In this document: piece after piece, positions 14,301 through 21,437 of the stretch
How positions within the stretch are numbered: position 1 is the stretch's first letter
How the letters are laid out: each line of letters starts with the position of its first letter
Source: Burkholderiales bacterium
GTDB taxonomy: Bacteria; Pseudomonadota; Gammaproteobacteria; Burkholderiales; Burkholderiaceae_B
Reading direction: 5' to 3'
Assembly: GCA_027484315.1 (NCBI GenBank)
Contig: JAIXTE010000080.1
Span: 1 to 46,297 of the forward strand
Length of the DNA: 46,297 nucleotides
Made by a program: the position numbers and the translations under genes
The notes under the pieces: model-generated
What the model was told of the DNA's origin: nothing
What the model saw: the letters and a program-made list of their open reading frames with translations, nothing else
Database searches by the model: none

Positions 14301-17029
14301 CAGAAGCAGCTGCACTGTATGGCTTGAACAGTGCCCACACGCGGCGTGGCCTGACCGACGGCATTGAAATTCTTCATGCCCGTGAACACAACCTGAAAAA
14401 TGTCAGCCTGACCATTCCGCGTGAAAAAATGACGGTGATCACCGGGCCTTCCGGCAGCGGCAAGTCCACGTTGGCATTTGACATTCTGTTTTCAGAAGGG
14501 CAGCGCCGTTACCTTGAAAGTTTGAACGCCTACGCACGCCAGTTTGTGCAGCCCGCAGCCAAGCCCGATGTGGATGCCATCTTCGGCATTCCACCCACCG
14601 TGGCGATTGAACAGCGCACCAGCCGGGGTGGGCGCAAAAGTACCGTGGCTACCGTGACCGAGGTGTATCACTTCCTTCGCCTGATGTTCGTCAAGCTGGG
14701 CACCCAGCATTGCCCCACCTGCGAAGTACCCATTGCACCCCAAAGCATGGACAGCATGCTGGCGCAAATCATGCAGCATTACAAAGGCCAGGAAATCACC
14801 TTGTTGGCCCCGTTGGTGCAGGGTCGCAAAGGCATTTACAACGAAATCGCCAAGTGGGCTGTTGACCGTGGCTATGACCGCTTGCGCGTGGATGGTGAGT
14901 ACGTGCCCACCAACCCCTGGCCCAAGCTGGCCCGCTATCAGGAACACCACATCGAACTGCCTGTGAAAACCTTGGGCATTCAAGCCAAGGGCGAGAAAGA
15001 ACTGCGTGAAGTACTGGCCTTGGCGCTGGAATATGGCAAAGGCACTGTGATGGTGGAAGCACCCGGCAGCAAAGTCAAACGTGATGGTGACTCACCTTCC
15101 ATTCGCTTTTATTCCACCAAGCGTGCCTGCCCCAGTTGTGCACGCAGCTTCCCCGAGCTCGACCCACGCCTTTTCAGCTACAACAGCAAGCACGGCTGGT
15201 GCGCCAGTTGCTTTGGCGTGGGCGAAGAAGTGGAAGGCTTTGATGCAGAAACCACCGGCGAAGAAGGCAAGTGGCTTTCCGAGCAGGACAAAAGCGCTGA
15301 AGACGTGGCCGAGAACGATGACGGCACTTACCTGGGCAACGCACTGCGCGAAAGCCTGGCGTGCGCCGCTTGCAACGGCCAGCGCCTGAACCCCACCGCA
15401 TTGGCCGTGAAGTTCAAGAACAGCAACATTGCCCAACTGGCCGACCAAACAGTCAGCGACGCCTTGCAGTGGGTAGACCAGCTTGAACTGGATGAACGCG
15501 AAACTGCCATTGCCAAAGACATTCGAATTGAAATGGCCGGGCGTTTGAAATTCCTGAAACAGGTGGGGCTTGATTACTTGCACCTGAACCGCAGCGCACC
15601 CACCTTGAGTGGTGGTGAAGCGCAGCGAATTCGTTTGGCCTCGCAACTGGGCACCAACCTGCGTGGCGTGTGCTACGTGCTAGACGAGCCCACCATTGGC
15701 CTGCACACCCGCGACAATCACAGGCTGCTAGACGCACTGGAAGAACTGCGCGCCAAGGGCAACACATTGGTGATTGTGGAACACGACATCGACACCATGA
15801 ACCGCGCAGACCGCTTGGTGGACATTGGCCCAGGCGCCGGCAAGCTGGGGGGTGAAATCATTTCCCAGGGCACCGTGGCCGAAGTGAAAGCAGACAAGAA
15901 TTCGCTGACAGGCCGTTATTTGAAGCAGCCCATTCCGCACTTGTTGCAACCTAAGCGCCCGGTTGAAAAAGACACGCCCCGCTTGAGTATCAAGGGCGCA
16001 AAGTTGCACAACATCACCGGGCTTGATGTGGACATTCCCCTGGGCCGCCTTGTTGCTATTACCGGGGTTTCAGGCAGTGGAAAATCAACGCTTGCCCGCG
16101 ACATTCTGCTGGCCAATATGCGGCAGTACGTGGCCAATCAAAACAAGAAAGGCAAACCCACGCACAACTGGTTTGCCTGTGACAGCATTGAAAACGCAGA
16201 ACGGGTTGCCCGTGTTCTTGAAGTGGATCAAACCCCGATTGGCAAAACACCGCGCAGTTGCCCGGCCACCTATATCGGCTTCTGGAACCGAATTCGCAAC
16301 GTATTGGCCGACACCATTGAGGCCCGCATGCGCGGCTTTGCAGCCAATCGCTTCAGCTTCAACGCAGGTCCGGGCCGCTGCCCGGTGTGCGATGGTCAGG
16401 GCATGCAAACCATTGAAATGAACTTCCTGCCCGATGTCAAAGTGGTGTGCGAAGCCTGTCGTGGAAAACGCTTCAACCCGGAAACGCTACAGGTAACCTG
16501 GCGCGACAAAACAGCCGCAGAAATTCTGAACATGAGTTGTTCAGAAGCAGCGCCGTTTTTTGATGCCCACCCCGCCATTGCGCAAGCCCTGCAATTGCTC
16601 AACGATGTGGGCCTGGGCTACCTCACCATTGGCCAGCCCAGCCCCACCCTGAGCGGCGGTGAGGCCCAACGCATCAAGCTGGTCACCGAGTTGGTGAAGG
16701 TGCGGGAAAACAAGGCGGGTGTGCAAATGAGCCCGCCCACTCTGTATGTGCTGGATGAACCCACGGTTGGCCTGCACATGAACGACGTGGAAAAGCTGAT
16801 TGCCGTGCTTCACAGGCTGGTGGACGCAGGCCACACCGTGGTGGTGATTGAACACGACCTGGACTTGACTGCCCAAGCGGACTGGGTCATCGACATGGGC
16901 CCGGAAGCAGGTTCAGGCGGTGGCCAGTTGGTTGCACAGGGCAGCCCGCAAGAAATTGGCAAGCTCAAGGGCAAAAAAGCGGGGTACACCACGCAGGCCA
17001 TGGCGGATTTTTATCAATCTCGGCAATAA
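11342..17029 (+). CDS. uvrA: Double-length UvrA-type excinuclease ABC subunit A
   Basis: 1895 residues, about twice a normal UvrA (about 940). It contains two complete UvrA-like units in tandem and so four ATP-binding cassettes. Walker A motifs of the type GxSGSGKS lie near residues 45, 651, 1034 and 1574. LSGGE signatures lie near 500, 844, 1421 and 1769, each followed by a DEP(S/T)xGLH Walker B. Each unit also has zinc-module Cys pairs (for example CPMCGGNG with CGECNG, and CPVCDGQG with CEACRG). The second unit keeps the typical SEGQRRYLESLNAYARQF insert; the first has EGQRRYVETFSPYARQF. UvrA scans DNA for bulky lesions as a dimer; a tandem fusion could act as a single-chain dimer. Double UvrA proteins of this size are known in Burkholderiales, usually beside a normal uvrA. 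No clear SOS box is seen upstream. The start has no strong ribosome site. Confidence 0.9.
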   Translation: MTSKAKKTENSQYLGNVIRIKGARQHNLKNVDIDIKTGEISVFTGVSGSGKSSLVFDTLYAEGQRRYVETFSPYARQFLDRMDKPDVDSIEGVLPAIAIDQANPVRTSRSTVGTMTEINDHLKLIYARAAHLHCRQCGQWVREDTVASIKQSILDKAAAQNDPRLVVTFPVRVPAKFTAQEIEDFLSAQGYTRIHRETPIKKGRSVVEKLLDVVQDRFRVAAVEESRFSDAVASALHRGKGKVNVFALPESGEDSASATEATEPWRYSEGLHCATCDLDYSSPLPSHFSFNSPLGACDTCRGFGRVIGIDYGLVIPDENKSLEEGAVKPWTTESFKSCQKDLVRFAKKRGIATNIAYKHLPEEHKLWVIEGDANFDGNWEGNLFYGVARYFEWLESKTYKMHVRVMLSKYRSYTPCPDCNGSRLKPDSLLWKLPADTALYSIFDIMQLPLLTVATLFKNLQLPGALDEASDLVLQEIRTRLGFLIQVGLGYLTLDRQSRTLSGGEVQRINLTTALGSSLVNTLFVLDEPSVGLHPRDIARVAQAMQRLKEAGNTLVVVEHDPQLMNQADRLVDIGPGPGEAGGHIVFDGAPAAIEQSSSLTARYLKGELKVVEQIKPLGDAKEHLVLTGVRANNLKNIDFKLPLNRLVVLTGVSGSGKSTLVQDVLVPAIKKIKGEPTEAPGEFDSLEGVEHITQLAFVDQSPIGKTTRSNPASYVGAFDELRKLFSKTKIAVERDYKPGFFSFNSGDGRCPMCGGNGFEHVEMQFLSDVYLRCGECNGTRYRPEALEVTLERKGQVLNMAQVLELTVDQALDLFEKDTALLKTLQPLALVGLNYLRLGQPVPTLSGGEAQRLKLAGFLAELKPSASGQKLAKKGDLFVFDEPTTGLHFDDVAKLMRSLRLLQEAGHSVLIVEHNLDVICAADWLIDLGPEAGEYGGELVAQGTPEQLAKIKNSHTGVAIKQYLTQSNLLHAADLNKASNSSDHMVAEAAALYGLNSAHTRRGLTDGIEILHAREHNLKNVSLTIPREKMTVITGPSGSGKSTLAFDILFSEGQRRYLESLNAYARQFVQPAAKPDVDAIFGIPPTVAIEQRTSRGGRKSTVATVTEVYHFLRLMFVKLGTQHCPTCEVPIAPQSMDSMLAQIMQHYKGQEITLLAPLVQGRKGIYNEIAKWAVDRGYDRLRVDGEYVPTNPWPKLARYQEHHIELPVKTLGIQAKGEKELREVLALALEYGKGTVMVEAPGSKVKRDGDSPSIRFYSTKRACPSCARSFPELDPRLFSYNSKHGWCASCFGVGEEVEGFDAETTGEEGKWLSEQDKSAEDVAENDDGTYLGNALRESLACAACNGQRLNPTALAVKFKNSNIAQLADQTVSDALQWVDQLELDERETAIAKDIRIEMAGRLKFLKQVGLDYLHLNRSAPTLSGGEAQRIRLASQLGTNLRGVCYVLDEPTIGLHTRDNHRLLDALEELRAKGNTLVIVEHDIDTMNRADRLVDIGPGAGKLGGEIISQGTVAEVKADKNSLTGRYLKQPIPHLLQPKRPVEKDTPRLSIKGAKLHNITGLDVDIPLGRLVAITGVSGSGKSTLARDILLANMRQYVANQNKKGKPTHNWFACDSIENAERVARVLEVDQTPIGKTPRSCPATYIGFWNRIRNVLADTIEARMRGFAANRFSFNAGPGRCPVCDGQGMQTIEMNFLPDVKVVCEACRGKRFNPETLQVTWRDKTAAEILNMSCSEAAPFFDAHPAIAQALQLLNDVGLGYLTIGQPSPTLSGGEAQRIKLVTELVKVRENKAGVQMSPPTLYVLDEPTVGLHMNDVEKLIAVLHRLVDAGHTVVVIEHDLDLTAQADWVIDMGPEAGSGGGQLVAQGSPQEIGKLKGKKAGYTTQAMADFYQSRQ

Positions 17030-17079
17030 CAAGGTGCGTTGGTAACAAGTTAAATCCACTTCACATATTCAAGTTTTCA

Positions 17080-17107
17080 GGAACCGACATCACTGGGTGG
17101 TTACTCA
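17080..17107 (+). promoter_or_regulatory. HrpL-type box of the gene at 17166
   Basis: GGAACC, 15 bases, TTACTCA, 58 nt before the ATG. It is nearly the same as the box at 7187-7214. Confidence 0.6.
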
Positions 17108-17165
17108 GTTTGTCGCTGTTTTTTAAACAGCCCATGAAAACAGTTTTTGTGAAGATGGAATCGCC

Positions 17166-20100
17166 ATGGTCAGAGCTCTTATCGAATTGCCTGTTAATGA
17201 ACAGCGACTCGATTCAATTATTGAAGAGGACAATCAATCCGTTGAAGAAAGTGAACACTCTGTTCAGGGAAGTGAACATTCCGTTCAGGGAAGCGAACAC
17301 TCCGTTCAGGTAAGCGAACACTCCCGAAGCAGCAGTGGGCGAAGAACATCAGGTGCCTTTTTAAAAAATGCAATCAAAAGCATCTCATCCAGTTTAAGCC
17401 AGGCCTGGAAGAATTCTTCGCCCCAGCCCATCTCAAACGGTGAATTGAATCAAGACTTGCTCCCGCCGGAGAACAGCGCTCCCGCCGCTCCCGGTGGTCC
17501 TGTGCAAACAGAACGCCAATATATTCTGCTACCGCAAGATGCTTACCCGCTAATTGCCGAGTTAGCCATCAAATTTCAGCGGGATGTTTTTGTAGGGGAT
17601 GACCGCGAATTGGCCGGTACCAGCAAAACCCCCGCGGGAAAGGCGTTGGATGCTTTTTTTCAAGCCCGTCTTTGGAAAGAGTATTGGCAAGGAAAAAACT
17701 TGCAGGAAGTTGATTTTGATGCCCTGTGTTTTGATCTGCTGTCCGACAACAATCGACCTGATTTTCAAACCCCTGGTTTGCAAAACCTTTTCCTGGCTGA
17801 TTGCGCCAATTTGTACCATGCCCATGGTTATCAATTCCCTGATCAGCAAATTCAGCAGGCTATTCAAAAAAATGTTCGGTTGTGGACTAAGGCAAACCTG
17901 ATGAACTGCGCGCCTGAGAAGAAACAGGCTTTGAAGCAGCAGTTTCTCGATCAGGTGTTTCTGGATTTGAATGGCAGGCCGAGTGAGGACACAGAGTCGG
18001 TTGGATTGTTCTCGACGCCCGATGAGGCAAGCGTGGCCCTTGAAAGCCTGACCAGTGAAGGCAGTCTTGGTGGAATGACAGTGGCTCACGAAGGCCTGGC
18101 CAGCGCAGGCTTTCGCAATTCTCGCGTAAACGACGAAAGAAGTGAGGCAACTACCCGATCTGCCAGTTTTGACTCCATCTCGTTTGATTCCTCTGAGTCC
18201 CTAGGGCCACACATTTCAGCCGCAAGACCCGCAGATCCCTTTCTTTCAAACGATCCGGGTCAAGTTCCTGCCAATTTGCTGGCTTTTGATACCCATCCGG
18301 AAATATATTCTCTTTGGCGACTTTTGAGTAACACCCATGGCCCTGTGGGCAATTTGGGGCTAAACGAAAAAAACATTGCCACTTTTAATCTGTTGCTTGG
18401 TCAAGGCCTTTCTCCATCACCCATACCTGAGCTGCAGCGGGCTTTTCATCACGACCGGGAAATGTTGCAGTACAACCTTCGCGGCAAATTCGAAAGCGGA
18501 CAGATTGATCTCGCAATCACTTACCACATTCGGGACTGGCTTAAAGAAAACCAAGCAGGCCCCACTGGTGACGGCCATGGCAACCCAGCCAACCAGTTTT
18601 CTTCGCTCGTCAATCGCTGTTTGGAGGAAAATGCAGACAGGTTTGATGCTGAAGTCATGCGTTCCATTCTGGAAGCAAGTTCTTCATCGAGTCAAAGTGG
18701 CCGCAGCAGCCGCGACGACGCGGAGTCAGCCTCCAGCCTGAGTTCGAATGGTTGGGGGGAGGAAGCGTTATACATTTCAAATCCAAATAACCTGTCCAGG
18801 CTGGCAGAATTGTTGCCCAAGGCCAACCCGGCCCGCTTGATCGGGTCCCGCAGCAGTGAAGGTTCACGCTTGTCAGAACTGGCAAAGAATTTCTCCTGGT
18901 TTGGCAAACCACTTTCGGCCCCTTTAAGGTTACGGCATGCTGCCAATGACACTCCCGGTGTGAAAGTGGATGTGATCGAAAAGGACAGTGCCCCACCAGC
19001 CTTGGCTGTCAAATTCAACATAGGCAAAGATTATACGCGTGTCAACAGGGAAGCAGACCTGCAACTTAAAGCAGCCCTTAGCCCCCACACGTTTTTGCAA
19101 GGTGACAAATCGCTGAATGCTATGTTTCTGGCCCAACTGGACAACAGCGGCATTGACAAGCACCTGTATCACCAAGCGATCAGGCAGGGGGCCAATCAGT
19201 CCGCAGGTGGTTTTCGCTTGGCGGCCCAGGCCCATGGGGGTTTGATGGCAAGAACATTGCCATTCATGGGGCCAAAAAAATCCCTGGAACAAAAGGCAGT
19301 GAGCCGACTGGATGGGCGCGGTGGTAAGCGCTTGTCGGCCCTGGCCGATCACCCAAAGCAATTCAGCAAGACAAGTGACAAGGTTTTTTTAACCTACCTG
19401 GCTAGCCAGCAAGCGCTGTGGAACAAAATCAAGCCTTATTTTGTGGCGGGTGATCGGCTGTTCGTGGTGCCTGACAGCAACAAGCCGATTCATTTCAACC
19501 TGCTTCATCAAATTGGATTCGCTCAAAACAACCTGAATACTGATCAACTAGTCCAGATGGGCAAGCTCGTGATGTCTGCCGTGGGGGCAGACGTGGTGCG
19601 CAGTTCTCTGTCGGATTCTGACATTCGAAGCCTGTATCGGCAAAGCGGCATGCAGGAGGACCAACCCATGCCCCTGAATGCCAACCAGTTTCGCGCTGCG
19701 CTGGGGCCGGGTCGTATCACGCGGGGAGGCGAAAAAACTTACGGCACCCTGGGTTCCCAGGTCATAGATTTGATGGCCCGACTGAATTCAAAACCCGGAA
19801 AGCCGGTGAGTTTGAAAGAACACCAGATGATGGGCAATTTGCTCACACTGATGGTCAAGCGACAAGCGCGCCTTGAATTACCAGTTGCCATACAGAAAAC
19901 CAAAGTGTCCAGGCAAGCGGACCCGTTCAAGGAGACCTTGATTGTTAATTTGAGGCACAAGCTGGTGAATGAGTTAAGGGGTGAGGAACCGGCTGACCGT
20001 CTCATCCGGGATGACGAATCGATGTTCATGGTCTGCGAAGCAGCAACCAAGGCGGTGAACAAGGCTTTTGTGGCAATTGCAAAAGCCGGAATCGTTGAGA

Positions 20101-20348
20101 AGGCGCCGTTTTTGGACAAGTTGAAAAGCGAACTGCGCAGCGATGCTGATTTTTATGCGGCAATGAATGATGGGCTGGCAGACGATATCCCGAATCTGAC
20201 GTCCGAAAGAAGGCCCGGTTACCTTGATGACTGGATGGTTTTCCTGGCAGATACCGCAGAGTGGATTTTCACGCGTTCAGTGCCTATGGACGGCACGAAC
20301 AGGGCTGGGCAAAGTGGCAACCGGCAGTCGGAAATTCAACCGGCCTAA
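17166..20348 (+). CDS. Very large putative effector, paralog of the protein at 21438
   Basis: 1060 residues with no signal peptide or transmembrane segment. The N-terminal 120 residues look disordered and carry a heptapeptide repeat (17250-17326). A helical part follows (about 120-260, with YILLPQDAYPLIAELA), then a Ser-rich stretch, a second helical part (about 370-500), a second Ser-rich linker (SSSSSQSGRSSR), and a C-terminal region of about 300 residues (about 600-900) shared with the 21438 protein. Shared landmarks are SLEQKAVSRxDG.GGKRL, RQALW-like QQALWNKIKP, HQIGFAQNNL, GKLVMSAVGAD, YGTLGSQVID and HQMMGNLL. The start at 17166 follows GATGGA and lies downstream of the promoter box. The function is unrecognised. 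An effector role is inferred from regulon membership, repeats and domain layout. Confidence 0.8.
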   Translation: MVRALIELPVNEQRLDSIIEEDNQSVEESEHSVQGSEHSVQGSEHSVQVSEHSRSSSGRRTSGAFLKNAIKSISSSLSQAWKNSSPQPISNGELNQDLLPPENSAPAAPGGPVQTERQYILLPQDAYPLIAELAIKFQRDVFVGDDRELAGTSKTPAGKALDAFFQARLWKEYWQGKNLQEVDFDALCFDLLSDNNRPDFQTPGLQNLFLADCANLYHAHGYQFPDQQIQQAIQKNVRLWTKANLMNCAPEKKQALKQQFLDQVFLDLNGRPSEDTESVGLFSTPDEASVALESLTSEGSLGGMTVAHEGLASAGFRNSRVNDERSEATTRSASFDSISFDSSESLGPHISAARPADPFLSNDPGQVPANLLAFDTHPEIYSLWRLLSNTHGPVGNLGLNEKNIATFNLLLGQGLSPSPIPELQRAFHHDREMLQYNLRGKFESGQIDLAITYHIRDWLKENQAGPTGDGHGNPANQFSSLVNRCLEENADRFDAEVMRSILEASSSSSQSGRSSRDDAESASSLSSNGWGEEALYISNPNNLSRLAELLPKANPARLIGSRSSEGSRLSELAKNFSWFGKPLSAPLRLRHAANDTPGVKVDVIEKDSAPPALAVKFNIGKDYTRVNREADLQLKAALSPHTFLQGDKSLNAMFLAQLDNSGIDKHLYHQAIRQGANQSAGGFRLAAQAHGGLMARTLPFMGPKKSLEQKAVSRLDGRGGKRLSALADHPKQFSKTSDKVFLTYLASQQALWNKIKPYFVAGDRLFVVPDSNKPIHFNLLHQIGFAQNNLNTDQLVQMGKLVMSAVGADVVRSSLSDSDIRSLYRQSGMQEDQPMPLNANQFRAALGPGRITRGGEKTYGTLGSQVIDLMARLNSKPGKPVSLKEHQMMGNLLTLMVKRQARLELPVAIQKTKVSRQADPFKETLIVNLRHKLVNELRGEEPADRLIRDDESMFMVCEAATKAVNKAFVAIAKAGIVEKAPFLDKLKSELRSDADFYAAMNDGLADDIPNLTSERRPGYLDDWMVFLADTAEWIFTRSVPMDGTNRAGQSGNRQSEIQPA
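17250..17326 (+). repeat. 21-bp repeat encoding SEHSVQG
   Basis: Three full units and one partial unit (starting at 17250, 17271, 17292 and 17313) encode SEHSVQG, SEHSVQG, SEHSVQV and SEHSR. They differ at a few third positions. The 21-bp unit keeps the reading frame whatever the copy number, so copy-number change would alter length, not frame. Confidence 0.9.
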
Positions 20349-20369
20349 TCAGTTGTCTGCAGAACGGAG

Positions 20370-20402
20370 TCAGTTCCATGAAATGAAGAAAAAAGGAACT
20401 GA
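20370..20402 (+). promoter_or_regulatory. Inverted repeat overlapping the -35 element
   Basis: TCAGTTCC (20370-20377) and GGAACTGA (20395-20402) are perfect inverted copies separated by 17 bases. The right arm contains the GGAACT -35 box. It could be an operator or a weak hairpin ending the preceding transcript. Confidence 0.4.
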
Positions 20403-20422
20403 TTTCGCTGAAGCACCACGTA
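20395..20422 (+). promoter_or_regulatory. HrpL-type box of the three-gene operon at 20481 (full consensus)
   Basis: GGAACT, 15 bases, CCACGTA, 58 nt before the ATG. It fits GGAACY-N15-CCACNNA fully. Confidence 0.75.
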
Positions 20423-20431
20423 ATTACAATG

Positions 20432-20459
20432 GGGGCGCATTCATTTCCTTCTGCGCCCC
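20432..20459 (+). other. Hairpin in the 5' untranslated region of the 20481 operon
   Basis: The arms GGGGCGCA and TGCGCCCC enclose a 12-base loop between the promoter box and the ribosome site (GGGAG, 20469-20473). No T-run follows, so a role in mRNA stability or translation is more likely than termination. Confidence 0.5.
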
Positions 20460-20480
20460 TCACGAAATGGGAGTTATCGC

Positions 20481-21374
20481 ATGCCACCAGGTTCAGCAGT
20501 TGCCCCTAACCCTGCTCCTACCCCGCTCAAAGCCGAACTTTGTCCTGAATATTCGCGAATTCATATCGAATCTGCCGAATCTGCCGAGTTTCCTGATGTC
20601 ACGGTACAAAAAACAATGGCGAACGCGGTGGGTGAGATTGCCAACAACCTCAGTGATATCTTGGCAGATGTCATCAACAACGGTGGTATCGGCATAGAAG
20701 CCCCTGAGAAACCCGATGACGATTTGTTGACACATGTCATTGGCACTGTTAAAGCGGTGTTGCAAAACGAGTCTAATCAATTTAAAGGTGTTGACACCCG
20801 CCGAATCAAAGATTTGCTGAGTCTGGCAATCAAATTGCAAAAAAGAAATCCTGAGACAATACCAACGATCAAACAAGCCTTAAAGGTCGACCATAAGGCT
20901 TATCTTGTTTCTTTGAATGACTCTAAAAAACCTGATTCGAAAGTGCTTGCTGATGAAGATGACCCGAATGATCAGGTTGCCGGCACTTCAAGGCGTACTG
21001 ACATTTCATCGGATGAAATTGAGGCGCGAATTGGAGATCTTTTTCTCAAAAATCGCCTGTCTCGCATGAATAAGTTGTCGAATCTATCTCCGCTTGAGCA
21101 CAGGAAAAACAAATCCGCTTCGGCTCAGCCTGCGGTAGACGCAAACGCTGAAAACAAGAAAGCAGTGCCGACGAAGGCAACGACTAATGAAGATAAACGC
21201 CGCCACGATCCCGCTTCAACTTCTCAAAATTCCACCTCACGCGACAAGGTTGATCCACCCACAAAGTTGGAAGACAAGGAACTGAATGTTGGTGGATGGG
21301 TGTTAAGAGAAGGGGAGGACCCGAAAGAATTCGCGGAGCTTGCTCATCGTATCGAAGACAGACAGACAGGCTAG
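20481..21374 (+). CDS. Hypothetical protein, first gene of a putative effector operon
   Basis: 297 residues. GGGAG lies eight bases before the ATG. The first 20 residues are Pro/Ala/Ser-rich (MPPGSAVAPNPAPTPLK). A helical part (about 45-145) includes TMANAVGEIANNLSDILADVI and a KDLLSLAIKLQKR helix. The C-terminal half is highly charged and likely disordered (KKAVPTKATTNEDKRRHD), and the end is acidic (ELNVGGWVLREGEDPKEF). There are no membrane segments and no known domain. It starts the operon with the genes at 21438 and 24965, separated from the next by 63 nt. It could be an effector or an accessory protein; I cannot tell which. Confidence 0.78.
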   Translation: MPPGSAVAPNPAPTPLKAELCPEYSRIHIESAESAEFPDVTVQKTMANAVGEIANNLSDILADVINNGGIGIEAPEKPDDDLLTHVIGTVKAVLQNESNQFKGVDTRRIKDLLSLAIKLQKRNPETIPTIKQALKVDHKAYLVSLNDSKKPDSKVLADEDDPNDQVAGTSRRTDISSDEIEARIGDLFLKNRLSRMNKLSNLSPLEHRKNKSASAQPAVDANAENKKAVPTKATTNEDKRRHDPASTSQNSTSRDKVDPPTKLEDKELNVGGWVLREGEDPKEFAELAHRIEDRQTG

Positions 21375-21437
21375 GTTTTAGTAAGCAGTGCGAAATCTGT
21401 TCGATCAGTTCCATCGTTTAATTTTGAAAGACCACAA

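Noticed and set aside
17250..17326. Regular short repeats as a possible CRISPR array.
   Set aside because: The units are contiguous, in frame and without spacers; they encode a heptapeptide repeat.
21385..21416. GGAACT on the minus strand before the gene at 21438.
   Set aside because: It points away from 21438, its -10 part (GCACTGC) lacks the final A, and no minus-strand gene follows.
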